Assembly (NCBI GenBank): GCA_964407525.1
Contig: CAYOWC010000194.1
Coordinates: 1-9,515 of the forward strand
Direction of reading: 5' to 3'
Source: DUZB01 sp964407525
GTDB lineage: Bacteria; Desulfobacterota; DSM-4660; Desulfatiglandales; Desulfatiglandaceae
Length of the DNA stretch: 9,515 nt
Positions 1 to 7,424 of this stretch are shown here, one piece after another; position 1 is the stretch's first letter; the number at the start of each line of letters is the position of its first letter. The translations under genes were made by a program, and so were the position numbers. Under the pieces are notes generated by a model. The model had not been told where the DNA came from and did not search any database. It saw only the letters and a list, made by a program, of their open reading frames with translations.

Positions 1-25
1 GACACCAAGTCCATTTAAAAAATCA

Positions 26-55
26 TTGACAAAATCTTCCAATTGAGCCTATATC
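26..55 (+). promoter_or_regulatory. Possible sigma-70 promoter for the kinase operon
   Basis: A consensus -35 box TTGACA lies at 26-31, followed after 18 bases by TATATC at 50-55 as a partial -10 box. Transcription would begin near 62 and leave a leader of about 64 bases before the kinase. The -35 is perfect and the -10 is weak. The rest of 1-125 shows no gene or clear structure. Confidence 0.4.
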
Positions 56-125
56 CTACGCCGCGAAGCCTTGTTGGTTGCATTAATGACCGGGTGTTTC
101 GGTATGATGTTCAAATGGGGGGATT

Positions 126-1367
126 ATGATCACAGATTCAGCTAAATTTGAGAACTATTTCAAAACCTTTCGTGATATCATTCATTCTATGCAGGGTGAC
201 CTCAGCCTCCAAGAGGTACTCGATAAGGTGGTCAGGAAAGCTACCGAAGCGCTGAATGCCAAAGGCGCCCTGCTCAGGATTCTTGATAGAGAAACCGATC
301 TGTTCGAGGTGGGTGCAGCCTATGGTTTAGGTGAGCGCTATCTTTCCAAAGGTCCTGTTACCACCGAAAAAATTTTAAATGAGACATTCGAACTGCACAA
401 AGTTCAGATCATTACGGATATCTGGAATGCCCCCCGTGTTGAATATCCGCAGCAAACGTGGGGTGAAGGCATTCGCATGATGCTCGACGTCCCTTTGGCC
501 ATCCAGCAGAAGGTGATAGGGATGATTCGCATCTATTTGAGCGAACAAAGGGCGTTTTCCGAAGACGAACTGGATTTTATTGTCACGGTGACTGAGCAAT
601 GCGCCTGTATCATTGAGCGGGTCCGACTTATGGAAAACCAGCGGGAACACTTCACGCACCTGGCGGCCCATATGGAAAAATTGTCATCGTTGGGGCGTAT
701 GGCCGCTGGAATTGCTCACGAAATCAACAACCCCCTGGGCGGCATCCTGCTTTTCAGCTCCAACATGAGCAAAAAAGTTCCGGCGGGAGGTCCCCTTGAA
801 AAAGGCTTAAAAATTATCATCAGGGAAACTCAGCGGTGCAAAACCATCATCCAGGGGCTACTCGAATTTTCACGGGATGAAAAGCCTCAAAAAATCTTCG
901 TCGACATCAACGATGTTATCAAAACCGCTCTGGGCGTTGTGGCAAACGAGTTTTACTTACGGCACGTTGTTGTTGAAACAGAGCTGGCTCAGAACATGGA
1001 AAAGACGTTCTTAGATAAAAATCAGATCGAGCAGGTATTTATCAATCTCCTGCTCAATGGCTTGCACGCCGTCGAAGACCATGGCCAGGTTACTGTTCGC
1101 AGCGCCTTGGAATCGCAGCAAAACAAAATCACGGTCGAAATTGCTGACAACGGCTGCGGCATTTCCGCAGAGAACTTAAAAAAAATCTTTGAGCCTTTCT
1201 ATACAACCCGCTCCAGTGGAACCGGGCTCGGATTATCCGTCAGTTACGGCATTATTGAGAATCATGAAGGTAACATCCAGGTTTTCAGTGAACTGGGTAA
1301 AGGGACTCGTTTTACGATTGAATTCCCCATCCTGACTGAAAATCCCAACGGAAGGGAGGGCGCATAA
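126..1367 (+). CDS. Cytoplasmic GAF-domain sensor histidine kinase
   Basis: This 413-residue protein is a sensor kinase that should autophosphorylate on His and pass the phosphate to a receiver, most likely the one encoded immediately downstream. Residues about 27-167 form a GAF sensing domain whose ligand cannot be told from sequence. The dimerisation/phosphoacceptor helix follows, with an H-box AHEINNP centred on His198. The ATPase domain shows an N-box (N307, N311), a G1 box DNGCGI at 341-346, an F-box FEPFYTT at 355-361 and a G2 box GTGLGLS at 365-371, so all catalytic motifs are intact. No membrane segment or signal peptide is visible, so it should sense an internal signal. The start has a G-rich stretch (117-123) close upstream, which is a poorly spaced ribosome site. 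The stop overlaps the next start (TAATG). Family assignment is firm; the signal is unknown. Confidence 0.95.
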   Translation: MITDSAKFENYFKTFRDIIHSMQGDLSLQEVLDKVVRKATEALNAKGALLRILDRETDLFEVGAAYGLGERYLSKGPVTTEKILNETFELHKVQIITDIWNAPRVEYPQQTWGEGIRMMLDVPLAIQQKVIGMIRIYLSEQRAFSEDELDFIVTVTEQCACIIERVRLMENQREHFTHLAAHMEKLSSLGRMAAGIAHEINNPLGGILLFSSNMSKKVPAGGPLEKGLKIIIRETQRCKTIIQGLLEFSRDEKPQKIFVDINDVIKTALGVVANEFYLRHVVVETELAQNMEKTFLDKNQIEQVFINLLLNGLHAVEDHGQVTVRSALESQQNKITVEIADNGCGISAENLKKIFEPFYTTRSSGTGLGLSVSYGIIENHEGNIQVFSELGKGTRFTIEFPILTENPNGREGA

Positions 1368-1735
1368 TGAAACCGCTTAGGATACTGGTCATTGATGATG
1401 AAAATGTTATTTGCGATGCCTGTGAGTTGGTTTTGTCGGAAAAGGGCCACACGGTAATCTCGATGAACGACGGGAAGGCCGGATTGGATGCCATTCGTGA
1501 GGGCGCTTATGATATTCTTCTGTTGGACATGAAGTTGCCCGATATCGACGGCATGGATATCTTGAAGGTCGTCCGAGAAGAAAAACCCGAATTGTGCACA
1601 ATTGTCATGACCGGATACTCCAGTATCCAAAATGCTGTTGATGCAATGAGAAAGGGGGCTGATAACTATCTGGGCAAGCCGTTTACCGAAGACGAGCTGT
1701 TGCAAGCCATCGAAGACTCCTATGGCGATCGGTGA
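1367..1735 (+). CDS. Receiver-only response regulator (CheY-like)
   Basis: This 122-residue protein is a single receiver domain. The acidic pocket is D10-D11, the phosphoacceptor is D54 in LLLDMKLPDIDG, the switch threonine is T82, and the conserved lysine is K104 in the GKPF motif. There is no output domain, so it probably acts by protein contact, as CheY does, or as a relay step. It overlaps the kinase by one base (TAATG), with GGAGG at 1355-1359 as ribosome site, so the two are translationally coupled and are very likely cognate partners. The sequence ends about ten residues after the last receiver helix, so the lack of an output domain is native and not a truncation. Confidence 0.93.
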   Translation: MKPLRILVIDDENVICDACELVLSEKGHTVISMNDGKAGLDAIREGAYDILLLDMKLPDIDGMDILKVVREEKPELCTIVMTGYSSIQNAVDAMRKGADNYLGKPFTEDELLQAIEDSYGDR

Positions 1736-1845
1736 CATACGAAGAAAAATGATGCGAGTCTGTTTTTGCGCGCTTTATACGACGAGGTCCCGGCTCCAGA
1801 TGCCAAAGTGTCAAAACAGAGCCCCTGATATAACCAACGCTAGCA

Positions 1846-1874
1846 TTGACAATCAATATTACCTCTGATAATTT
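1846..1874 (+). promoter_or_regulatory. Possible sigma-70 promoter for the second response regulator
   Basis: TTGACA at 1846-1851 is a perfect -35 box. TAATTT at 1869-1874 (17-base spacing) or the overlapping GATAAT at 1867-1872 (15-base spacing) could serve as -10. Transcription would start near 1880, about 50 bases before the ATG at 1931. The 195-base gap from 1736 otherwise shows no gene and no terminator-like hairpin with a T-tract. Confidence 0.42.
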
Positions 1875-1930
1875 GGAGAAACATTTTCACTGGTTTTTTG
1901 AAGACTCATCTGGTTTTGAGGAGAAATATT

Positions 1931-2557
1931 ATGGAAAAAACACATATTTTAGTAATGGAAGATGATATTGCCATCTCTGCGGCATTGGATATGATTTTAA
2001 CGGAGGCTGGCTATGATATTGAGCTGGCTGAAACAGGTGAGGCTGCCCTTGAGCTTTTCGAGGAAAAAAACTTTGACTTGATTATAGCAGACTTGAAATT
2101 ACCCGGTATGGGCGGCATGGAAGTGATAAAACGAATTAAAGAAAAAAAGCCGGAAATGGAAGTCGTTGTCATAACGGGTGTTGGGACGCAACCCATTGCA
2201 GCGGAAGCCCTGGGATTGGGAGCGCATGATTTTCTGCCGAAGCCATTTACGGATGATCAGATCAAGACGGCTATTAACGAAGCCCTTCAACATCATGATG
2301 CCGGCCCTTTTCATCTCTTTTCACTAATTCAAAAACGTGAAGTTCTCAGCGTATTAAGTCGTGCGGCTGATGACGAAAAATTTTGGACCGATTTAATGGA
2401 ATTAGGTTCTGAAGCGTTAGAAAATGCCCAGTTGATAAGCGATGCCAAAGCAGCTATCACTTCGGGTGATCTAAGATGGATCAATGAAAACGTGGGGGAA
2501 TTGAACCAAAAGCAACTGAAGTTTATTTACAAAAGGTTGGAGCGGCAAAGTTATTAG
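1931..2557 (+). CDS. Response regulator with receiver and an unidentified C-terminal helical module
   Basis: The product has 208 residues. Residues 1-120 form a receiver with acidic pocket E10-D11-D12, phosphoacceptor D54 in IIADLKLPGMGG, T82 and K104 in PKPF. Residues about 128-208 are a separate, helix-rich module with the pattern LSxAAxDxxFW, then SGDxxWI, then a Lys/Arg-rich end. This is not a DNA-binding, HD-GYP, GGDEF or AAA+ output. It faintly resembles the small helical leader-like (NHLP/Os1348-type) domains, a weak impression only. The start at 1931 is chosen because GAGGAG at 1918-1923 sits seven bases upstream; a TTG at 1898 would add eleven residues with no ribosome site. Its position between the kinase pair and hdrA suggests it links phosphorelay signalling to the redox complex by protein contact, which is inference. 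Confidence 0.9.
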   Translation: MEKTHILVMEDDIAISAALDMILTEAGYDIELAETGEAALELFEEKNFDLIIADLKLPGMGGMEVIKRIKEKKPEMEVVVITGVGTQPIAAEALGLGAHDFLPKPFTDDQIKTAINEALQHHDAGPFHLFSLIQKREVLSVLSRAADDEKFWTDLMELGSEALENAQLISDAKAAITSGDLRWINENVGELNQKQLKFIYKRLERQSY

Positions 2558-2674
2558 CGTTTCAAAATAGTGGCTGCATATCTTATTGTGATCGCGGGCA
2601 CTCAATATCCAATACGCTGTCGTTGCTGTTTATCCGCCCTGGACGCAATGTTGAAAAACCCTGGGTTGTTCCAT

Positions 2675-2701
2675 TTGACAAAAAACTGACATGTCTAGTA
2701 T
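2675..2701 (+). promoter_or_regulatory. Possible promoter upstream of hdrA
   Basis: TTGACA at 2675-2680 is a perfect -35 match. The best -10 candidate is TAGTAT at 2696-2701, with a short 15-base spacer. A start near 2708 would place the 2711-2728 palindrome over the first transcribed bases, a position typical of repression. The short spacing keeps confidence low. Confidence 0.3.
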
Positions 2702-2710
2702 GGACCGACT

Positions 2711-2728
2711 ATGTGACTTTTTTCACAT
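2711..2728. promoter_or_regulatory. CRP/FNR-superfamily operator-like palindrome
   Basis: The sequence ATGTGA, six bases, TCACAT is an exact inverted repeat with the geometry and core (TGTGA-N6-TCACA) of CRP-type sites. It lies 143 bases before the hdrA ATG, in a noncoding region. A weaker partial match (TGTGA-N6-GCACT) occurs at 2587-2602. The cognate regulator cannot be named from the window. In anaerobes several CRP/FNR-family redox sensors use related half-sites. Confidence 0.5.
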
Positions 2729-2871
2729 CCTCCCGTATTAATGACAGTGTTGCACAAGGTTCTACGTTTTCGAAAAATTCCCTGCTTTTTGGTTGCAAAA
2801 CCGCCCGAGGCTCCTAAATCGGAGCAAAGGATAAAGTAAGAAAAGAAAATTTTATCAATGAGGAGTCAAAA

Positions 2872-5800
2872 ATGAAAGAAAAAAAAGTCCAAAACGTTCT
2901 GGGCGCCGTCATGGTAGTCGGCGGGGGAATTGCAGGAATGCAGGCTGCCCTGGATATGGCGAACTCGGGCTTTTATGTCTACATGGTTGAGAAAACCCCG
3001 GGCATTGGTGGAGTCATGGCCCAGTTGGACAAGACTTTTCCCACCAATGATTGTTCCATGTGAATCCTGGCGCCTAAACTGGTCGAGGTCGGCCGGCACG
3101 TCAATATAAAATTGTTAACGCTGAGTGAAATAAAAGAAATCTCGGGGAAAGAGGGCGATTTCAGCGTGAATGTTATACACCATCCCCGATATGTGGATAC
3201 GGATAAATGTATTGCCTGTGGAACCTGTGCGGAAAAATGCCCGAAAAAGGTGGATGACGTCTATAACGAGCGTTTAATCAAACGCAAGGCCATTTATGTG
3301 CCCTATTCACAGACCGTTCCCTTGAAATACGCCATTGATAAAGATAACTGCATCTTTTTCAAGAATGGGAAATGCAGGGCATGTGAGAAATTCTGCGAGG
3401 CAGGGGCGATTGATTTTGATCAGCAAGAAGAGGAAATGACATACCATGTAGGCTCTGTGATTATGGCCCCCGGATTTAAGTCTTTTGATCCAAGCCGGTA
3501 TGATACCTACTCATACAGCACCCTTCCGAATGTCGTTACGTCTTTGGAATTTGAGCGTATTCTCTCCGCGACCGGTCCTTTCATGGGCCATCTTGCAAGG
3601 CCTTCCGATGAAAAAAAACCCGGAAGAATCGCCTGGTTTCAATGCGTGGGTTCCAGGGATATGAACCTTTGCGACAATGGCTATTGTTCTTCAGTATGCT
3701 GTATGTACGCGGTCAAACAGACGGTTATTGCAAAGGAACATAGCAAGGTCCCCTTGGATTGCTCCGTATTTTTCATGGATATGCGGACCCACGGGAAGGA
3801 TTTTGATCGCTACTATGAAAATGCCAAGGAAAACGGGGTGAATTTTATCCGGTCCCGCGTTCATTCCGTGGAACCCCTGGAGGGGACGGATGACCTTGTG
3901 GTGCGTTATGTGGATGAAGAGGGATGTCTGCAGAAAGAGACATTTGATATGGTTGTCCTTTCTACAGGGATGGAAATCGATGAACATGTTATCGACCTTT
4001 CAAAGCGCCTCGGCATTGATCTAGATCAATACCATTTCACCCAGTCAGATAGTTTTCACCCTGTAGCCACATCCGTGTCGGGAATTTATGCCTGCGGTGC
4101 CTTCACCGGTCCAAAGGATATCCCTCAATCGGTTATGGAGGCCAGCGCCGCTGCCTGTGCGGCGACAGAGCATTTGGCCCCTGCGCGTAACACCGAGACA
4201 AGAGAAGTTGTTACGCCGCAAGAGAGAAACATAGCACGGGAGGCTTCGAGGATAGGGGTTTTTATCTGCAATTGCGGGATAAATATCGGAGGAGTGGTAA
4301 GGGTCCCGGAGGTGGCGGAATTTGCAAAGACGCTGCCCCACGTGGTTTATGTGGAGGAGAACCTCTTTACCTGTTCGCAGGATACACAGGATAAGATGAC
4401 GGATGTCATCAAGGAAAAGGGCTTGAACCGCGTGGTCGTTGCCGCGTGTACGCCCAGGACCCACGAGGAGTTATTCCAGGAAACTCTCATCAATGCAGGC
4501 CTGAATAAATATCTCTTTGAGATGGCCAATATCAGGAACCACGATTCCTGGGTCCATGCTGACGATCCGGATGCAGCCACGGAAAAGGCGAAGGACCTCG
4601 TGCGCATGGCCGTGGCCAAGACTGATCTATTGAGCCCTTTGCAACAAACGGATCTATCCATCACACAGTCCGCTCTCGTGGTTGGCGGGGGCGTCTCCGG
4701 TATGACGGCGGCCCTTTCGTTGGCCCGCCAGGGTTATCCTGTCGATCTTGTAGAAAAGACCGATTCGTTTGGTGGGAATGCCTTGACGCTTTACAGCACA
4801 CACAAGGGTGAGAAGGTAGTAACCTTTGTAAAGGAACTTGTCGACGAATTCACCTCGGAAAATTTAATAACCATTCATGAGAATTCCTCTATTACCGGTG
4901 TGGATGGATTTATCGGTAATTTTAAAACCGAAGTGACGAAGGGAACCTCCAAAGAGACGATCGAGCACGGCGTAGCTGTTTTTGCAACCGGCGCCAAAGA
5001 ATATAAACCTGACGAATACCTGTACGGAAAACATAAGGCGGTTTTGACGCATTCGGAAATGGATCAGCTTTTCCAGAATGACGATCCCCGGCTGGTTAAG
5101 ACTCAAAATGTGGCATTTATTCAATGTGTTGGGTCGAGGAATGAAGAACATCCCTATTGCTCAAAGGTTTGCTGCACACATACCGTTGAAAGCGCGTTGG
5201 AAATCAAGCGCAGGAATCCGGATGCGGAGATCTATGTCTTTTACCGGGACATGAGAACCTATGGGGCCCGGGAAGATCTTTACAGAAAGGCAAGGTCCGA
5301 AGGAGTTCTTTTTATCCGCTATTCCAAAGACGAAAAGCCTGTGGTAACCGCGGATGGCGACGGGGTGGCCATTGAATTCAGGGATCCGATTCTTGATCGG
5401 AAACTCATTGCCCGTGCAGATATCCTTTGCCTTGCCACGGCCATTGTTTCCCACAAGGACCATGCCATGGCCCAGTTTTTTAAGGTTCCCATAGATGCTG
5501 ATGGATGGTTCCTGGAAGCCCATCAGAAATTGAAACCGGTTGATTTTGCCAATGATGGCGTCTTCCTCTGTGGTATGGCCCACTACCCGAAGCCAATCGA
5601 TGAAAGTATTGCACAGGCCCAGGCCGCTGCATCAAGGGCATTAACCGTCCTTTCCATGGACACCATCAAAGTAGGCGGTATTGTCTGCTCTATTGATGCG
5701 GAACTCTGTTCCGGGTGCCTTGCATGCATCAATGTATGTCCTTACGGGGCAATATCTTTCAACGACGGCAGCAAGGTTGCTGAAGTAAACGAGGCTTTAT

Positions 5801-5910
5801 GCAAAGGCTGTGGCGCTTGTGCGGCCACCTGTCCTTCCGAGGCCCCGGTTTTAATGGGATTTAGTAATAAAGAACTCTATGCTCAGATCAAGGCAGCGTT
5901 GGTTGCCTGA
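2872..5910 (+). CDS. hdrA: Heterodisulfide-reductase-type flavoprotein HdrA, selenocysteine-containing, double-module form
   Basis: Read through the TGA at 3061 as Sec64, this is a 1012-residue cytoplasmic flavin/iron-sulfur subunit of the kind that performs electron bifurcation or confurcation. Order of parts: FAD Rossmann motif VGGGIAG (16-22) and the conserved CSMUILAPK segment (Sec64); a ferredoxin insert with C113/C116/C119/C123 and C160/C168/C171/C175; a CVGSR...CC segment (258-277); then, from about 461, the domain that begins methanogen HdrA (FICNCGINIGG, later AACTPR); a second FAD module with VGGGVSG near 604-610 and another CVGSR...CC (752-768); and a C-terminal 2[4Fe-4S] ferredoxin (C946-C957, C977-C987). 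Methanogen HdrA is about 650 residues, so this is a fused, partly duplicated form. Ribosome site AGGAG at 2861-2865. The true stop is also TGA (5908), without a SECIS-like hairpin after it. Family call firm; the electron partners are inferred. Confidence 0.94.
3079..3096 (+). promoter_or_regulatory. Candidate bacterial SECIS hairpin in hdrA
   Basis: CTGGTC (3079-3084) pairs with GGCCGG (3091-3096), with two U-G wobbles at the second and fifth pairs, around the hexaloop GAGGTC. The loop begins 21 bases after the TGA at 3061-3063. It contains AGGTC, the same core as the E. coli fdhF SECIS loop that SelB recognises. The hairpin lies inside the coding frame, as bacterial SECIS elements do. Pairing was judged by eye. 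Confidence 0.62.
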
Positions 5911-5942
5911 TTATTTTAATGAAAGATTATGAGGAGAGCGTT

Positions 5943-6446
5943 GTGAAAGAAGACGGATTTGAACCAAAAATAATTGCTTTTATGTGCAATTGGTGTGCCT
6001 ACGGGGCGGCCGATCTGGCCGGTGTCAGCCGATTGACCTATCCCCCCAATATTAGGCCTGTGCGCGTTATGTGTTCGGCCACTGTATCGCCTCATCATAT
6101 TTTGAGAGCTTTTCAAGATGGCGCCGACGGTGTGCTGGTCGGGGGCTGACACGTTGGCGACTGCCATTACCTGTATGGTAATTACATGACGGTTAAAAGG
6201 ATTACGTTCTTGCAGGGACTGTTAGGGATGTTGGGTCTTGGAGAGCGGTTGGATCTGGCATGGATTTCTTCGGCGGAAGCCCAGAGATTCGTTCAAGTAG
6301 TTACGGATTTTACGGATAAAATAAAATCATTGGGGCCGAATCCGATTTCGACGTTTTCCGATAAGAGCAAGGCGGCAGCTGCAGGGCTGCTGGGATTGGA
6401 TTTGAAGGAGACTGTTTATGAACAACAAAGTCAAAACCTGGCTTGA
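5943..6446 (+). CDS. mvhD: MvhD-type hydrogenase/Hdr iron-sulfur subunit, selenocysteine-containing
   Basis: With the TGA at 6147 read as Sec69 this is a 167-residue [2Fe-2S] protein of the MvhD/FrhD family, which docks an electron-donating enzyme onto HdrA. The diagnostic segments are present: CNWCAYGAADLAG (C15, C18), VRVMCSA (C44), and GGUHVGDCHY, where Sec69 takes the place of the usual first Cys and C74 follows. The GTG start at 5943 is preferred because GAGGAG lies at 5931-5936. An upstream in-frame ATG at 5919 has no ribosome site, and starting there would add eight residues (175 total). It begins 32 bases after hdrA and its last 29 bases overlap the next gene. The C-terminal tail after about residue 125 is more variable and ends in the overlap. 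It terminates at a second TGA (6444). Location is cytoplasmic. Confidence 0.92.
6166..6182 (+). promoter_or_regulatory. Candidate bacterial SECIS hairpin in mvhD
   Basis: ATTACC (6166-6171) pairs perfectly with GGTAAT (6177-6182) around the loop TGTAT. The loop starts 22 bases after the TGA at 6147-6149 and has G at its second position, both within the accepted pattern for bacterial SECIS elements. The stem is short (6 bp) and AU-rich in its lower half. Confidence 0.55.
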
Positions 6447-7242
6447 AGACGGCACTATTGATGTCTTTCTGGGATATAAGGAAATAGATCATCATCCGTT
6501 GCCCTATTGTTTCGTGAAAGAACGTCTTGACGAAGTGGCGGATCTTGTGCTCAGTCCGGTGCGCTACTCTCTGGAAAAAATTGCCACGCATATGGCTGCA
6601 GAGGAACCGGGCATTAAAATCGGAATGCTTGCCCGTGACTGCAACGGTCGGGCACTGAATGTTTTGTATCTCTGGAATCAGCTCAATCCGGACAATATAA
6701 CCACCCTGGATGTAAATTGTTGCCCTTCCCGGCTTAAGGAACACGGGGATTGCTCCTATCTGGAGCCTGAAAGCGTGGGCGCCTACAAAAAGCAAGTGGG
6801 TGTAGACAACAATATGCCTCTCGAAGATGTGGAAGCTTATGGCGGGACAGAGCGTCTCGACAGATGGATGTACGAATTTCAAAAATGCATCAAGTGTTAC
6901 GGTTGCCGGAATATCTGCCCGGTTTGCTTTTGCAAGGAGTGCAGTCTTGAACATGATGAGCTCGTTAGAACCGGGCCGCTTGTTCCTGACGTGCCTATCT
7001 TTCATATGGTGCGGGCCGTGCATATGGCCGGGCGTTGTATCGATTGCGGGTTGTGCGAGGATGCCTGCCCGATGGATATCCCGTTGCGATTGCTTTACCA
7101 GAAAGTCAATGACCTTGTTGTGGATCTGTTCGACTATGAGACCGGGACCAGTGTTGAGCAACCTCCTTTCAGTATATTGGGTGATAGCGTAACGCTGGAA
7201 CCTAAGCCTATTGGAGTAGCATCGGCGGACTCGTCCCTATAA
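6418..7242 (+). CDS. FdhB-like iron-sulfur subunit (FrhB/FdhB family relative)
   Basis: This 274-residue protein is the electron-transfer partner of the formate dehydrogenase. The N-terminal half carries a segment GMLARDCNGRAL (69-80) and a CC pair (101-102), as in the F420-hydrogenase/formate dehydrogenase beta family. The C-terminal half has two [4Fe-4S] motifs: C157/C160/C163/C167 (CIKCYGCRNICP), followed at once by extra cysteines C170, C172 and C175, and C207/C210/C213/C217 (CIDCGLCEDACP). It is shorter than the roughly 400-residue methanogen FdhB, and I cannot confirm a flavin or F420 site. The start has GAAGGAG at 6404-6410 and overlaps mvhD by 29 bases, so translation is coupled. The order HdrA, MvhD, FdhB-like, FdhA predicts that it bridges FdhA to MvhD. 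No membrane segment or signal peptide is seen. Confidence 0.85.
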   Translation: MNNKVKTWLEDGTIDVFLGYKEIDHHPLPYCFVKERLDEVADLVLSPVRYSLEKIATHMAAEEPGIKIGMLARDCNGRALNVLYLWNQLNPDNITTLDVNCCPSRLKEHGDCSYLEPESVGAYKKQVGVDNNMPLEDVEAYGGTERLDRWMYEFQKCIKCYGCRNICPVCFCKECSLEHDELVRTGPLVPDVPIFHMVRAVHMAGRCIDCGLCEDACPMDIPLRLLYQKVNDLVVDLFDYETGTSVEQPPFSILGDSVTLEPKPIGVASADSSL

Positions 7243-7251
7243 CCTAGACGC

Positions 7252-7414
7252 AGCAATTAGCTTTTGAGCAATTAGCCGTTAGCTTAATGATGTAAACAGT
7301 TTAGATTAGTCTTTTCTGTATTTCAACTTTCACTTTTTGATGCTGCGCCGTTTTTCCGTAAACGATTTATTTTATAGGGCTATGTAACCGCTAAGCGCTA
7401 ACTGCAGCTTTTAG
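7252..7414. repeat. TTAGC-rich imperfect inverted-repeat element
   Basis: The left arm at 7268-7283 (GCAATTAGCCGTTAGC) matches the reverse complement of 7390-7405 at 13 of 16 positions. The ten bases AGCAATTAGC occur twice in direct orientation (7252-7261 and 7267-7276). Five TTAGC/GCTAA units sit at the two ends, and TAAACAGTTTA at 7293-7303 is a small palindrome inside. The layout suggests a small non-coding mobile or intergenic repeat (MITE-like) or a structured leader. It fills nearly the whole fdhB-fdhA gap, and no other gene is visible there. Confidence 0.5.
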
Positions 7415-7424
7415 GTATAATAGT

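Larger units (their letters stand above)
2558..2871. other. 314-base intergenic region before hdrA, no credible gene
   Basis: The region holds a possible promoter and a perfect ATGTGA-N6-TCACAT palindrome, each described separately, an 8-base palindrome GACATGTC at 2688-2695, and a 5-bp hairpin GCTCC/GGAGC at 2810-2825 without a T-tract. The hdrA ribosome site AGGAG is at 2861-2865, six bases before the ATG. A 64-codon open frame from a TTG at 2623 has no ribosome site and no family resemblance, so it is not called. A long leader with a regulatory site fits a controlled promoter for the hdrA-mvhD-fdhB genes. Confidence 0.6.

Noticed and set aside
1898..1930. Upstream TTG start for the second response regulator
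   Set aside because: The eleven extra residues are not receiver-like and the good ribosome site GAGGAG lies inside them, pointing to ATG 1931.
2623..2817. 64-codon open frame in the gap before hdrA
   Set aside because: It starts at a TTG without a ribosome site, shows no recognisable family pattern, and overlaps the candidate promoter and palindrome.
2810..2825. Hairpin GCTCC/GGAGC before hdrA as a terminator or riboswitch
   Set aside because: A five-pair stem without a T-tract or any known aptamer pattern is common by chance.
3061..3063. TGA as a nonsense mutation making hdrA a pseudogene
   Set aside because: The same frame continues for 949 codons with intact motifs, the position is a known Cys/Sec site in HdrA, and a SECIS-like hairpin follows. 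The same explanation fits mvhD (6147) and fdhA (7842).
6310..7161. 283-codon open frame on the minus strand opposite the fdhB-like gene
   Set aside because: It is a mirror of a strongly conserved + strand gene with Fe-S motifs, and its translation shows no domain. The other long minus-strand frames (for example 7530-7967 and 4045-4464) are rejected for the same reason.
7416..7421. TATAAT as a -10 box for fdhA
   Set aside because: Transcription would start within the ribosome site only about nine bases before the ATG, and no -35 box is found at the right distance.
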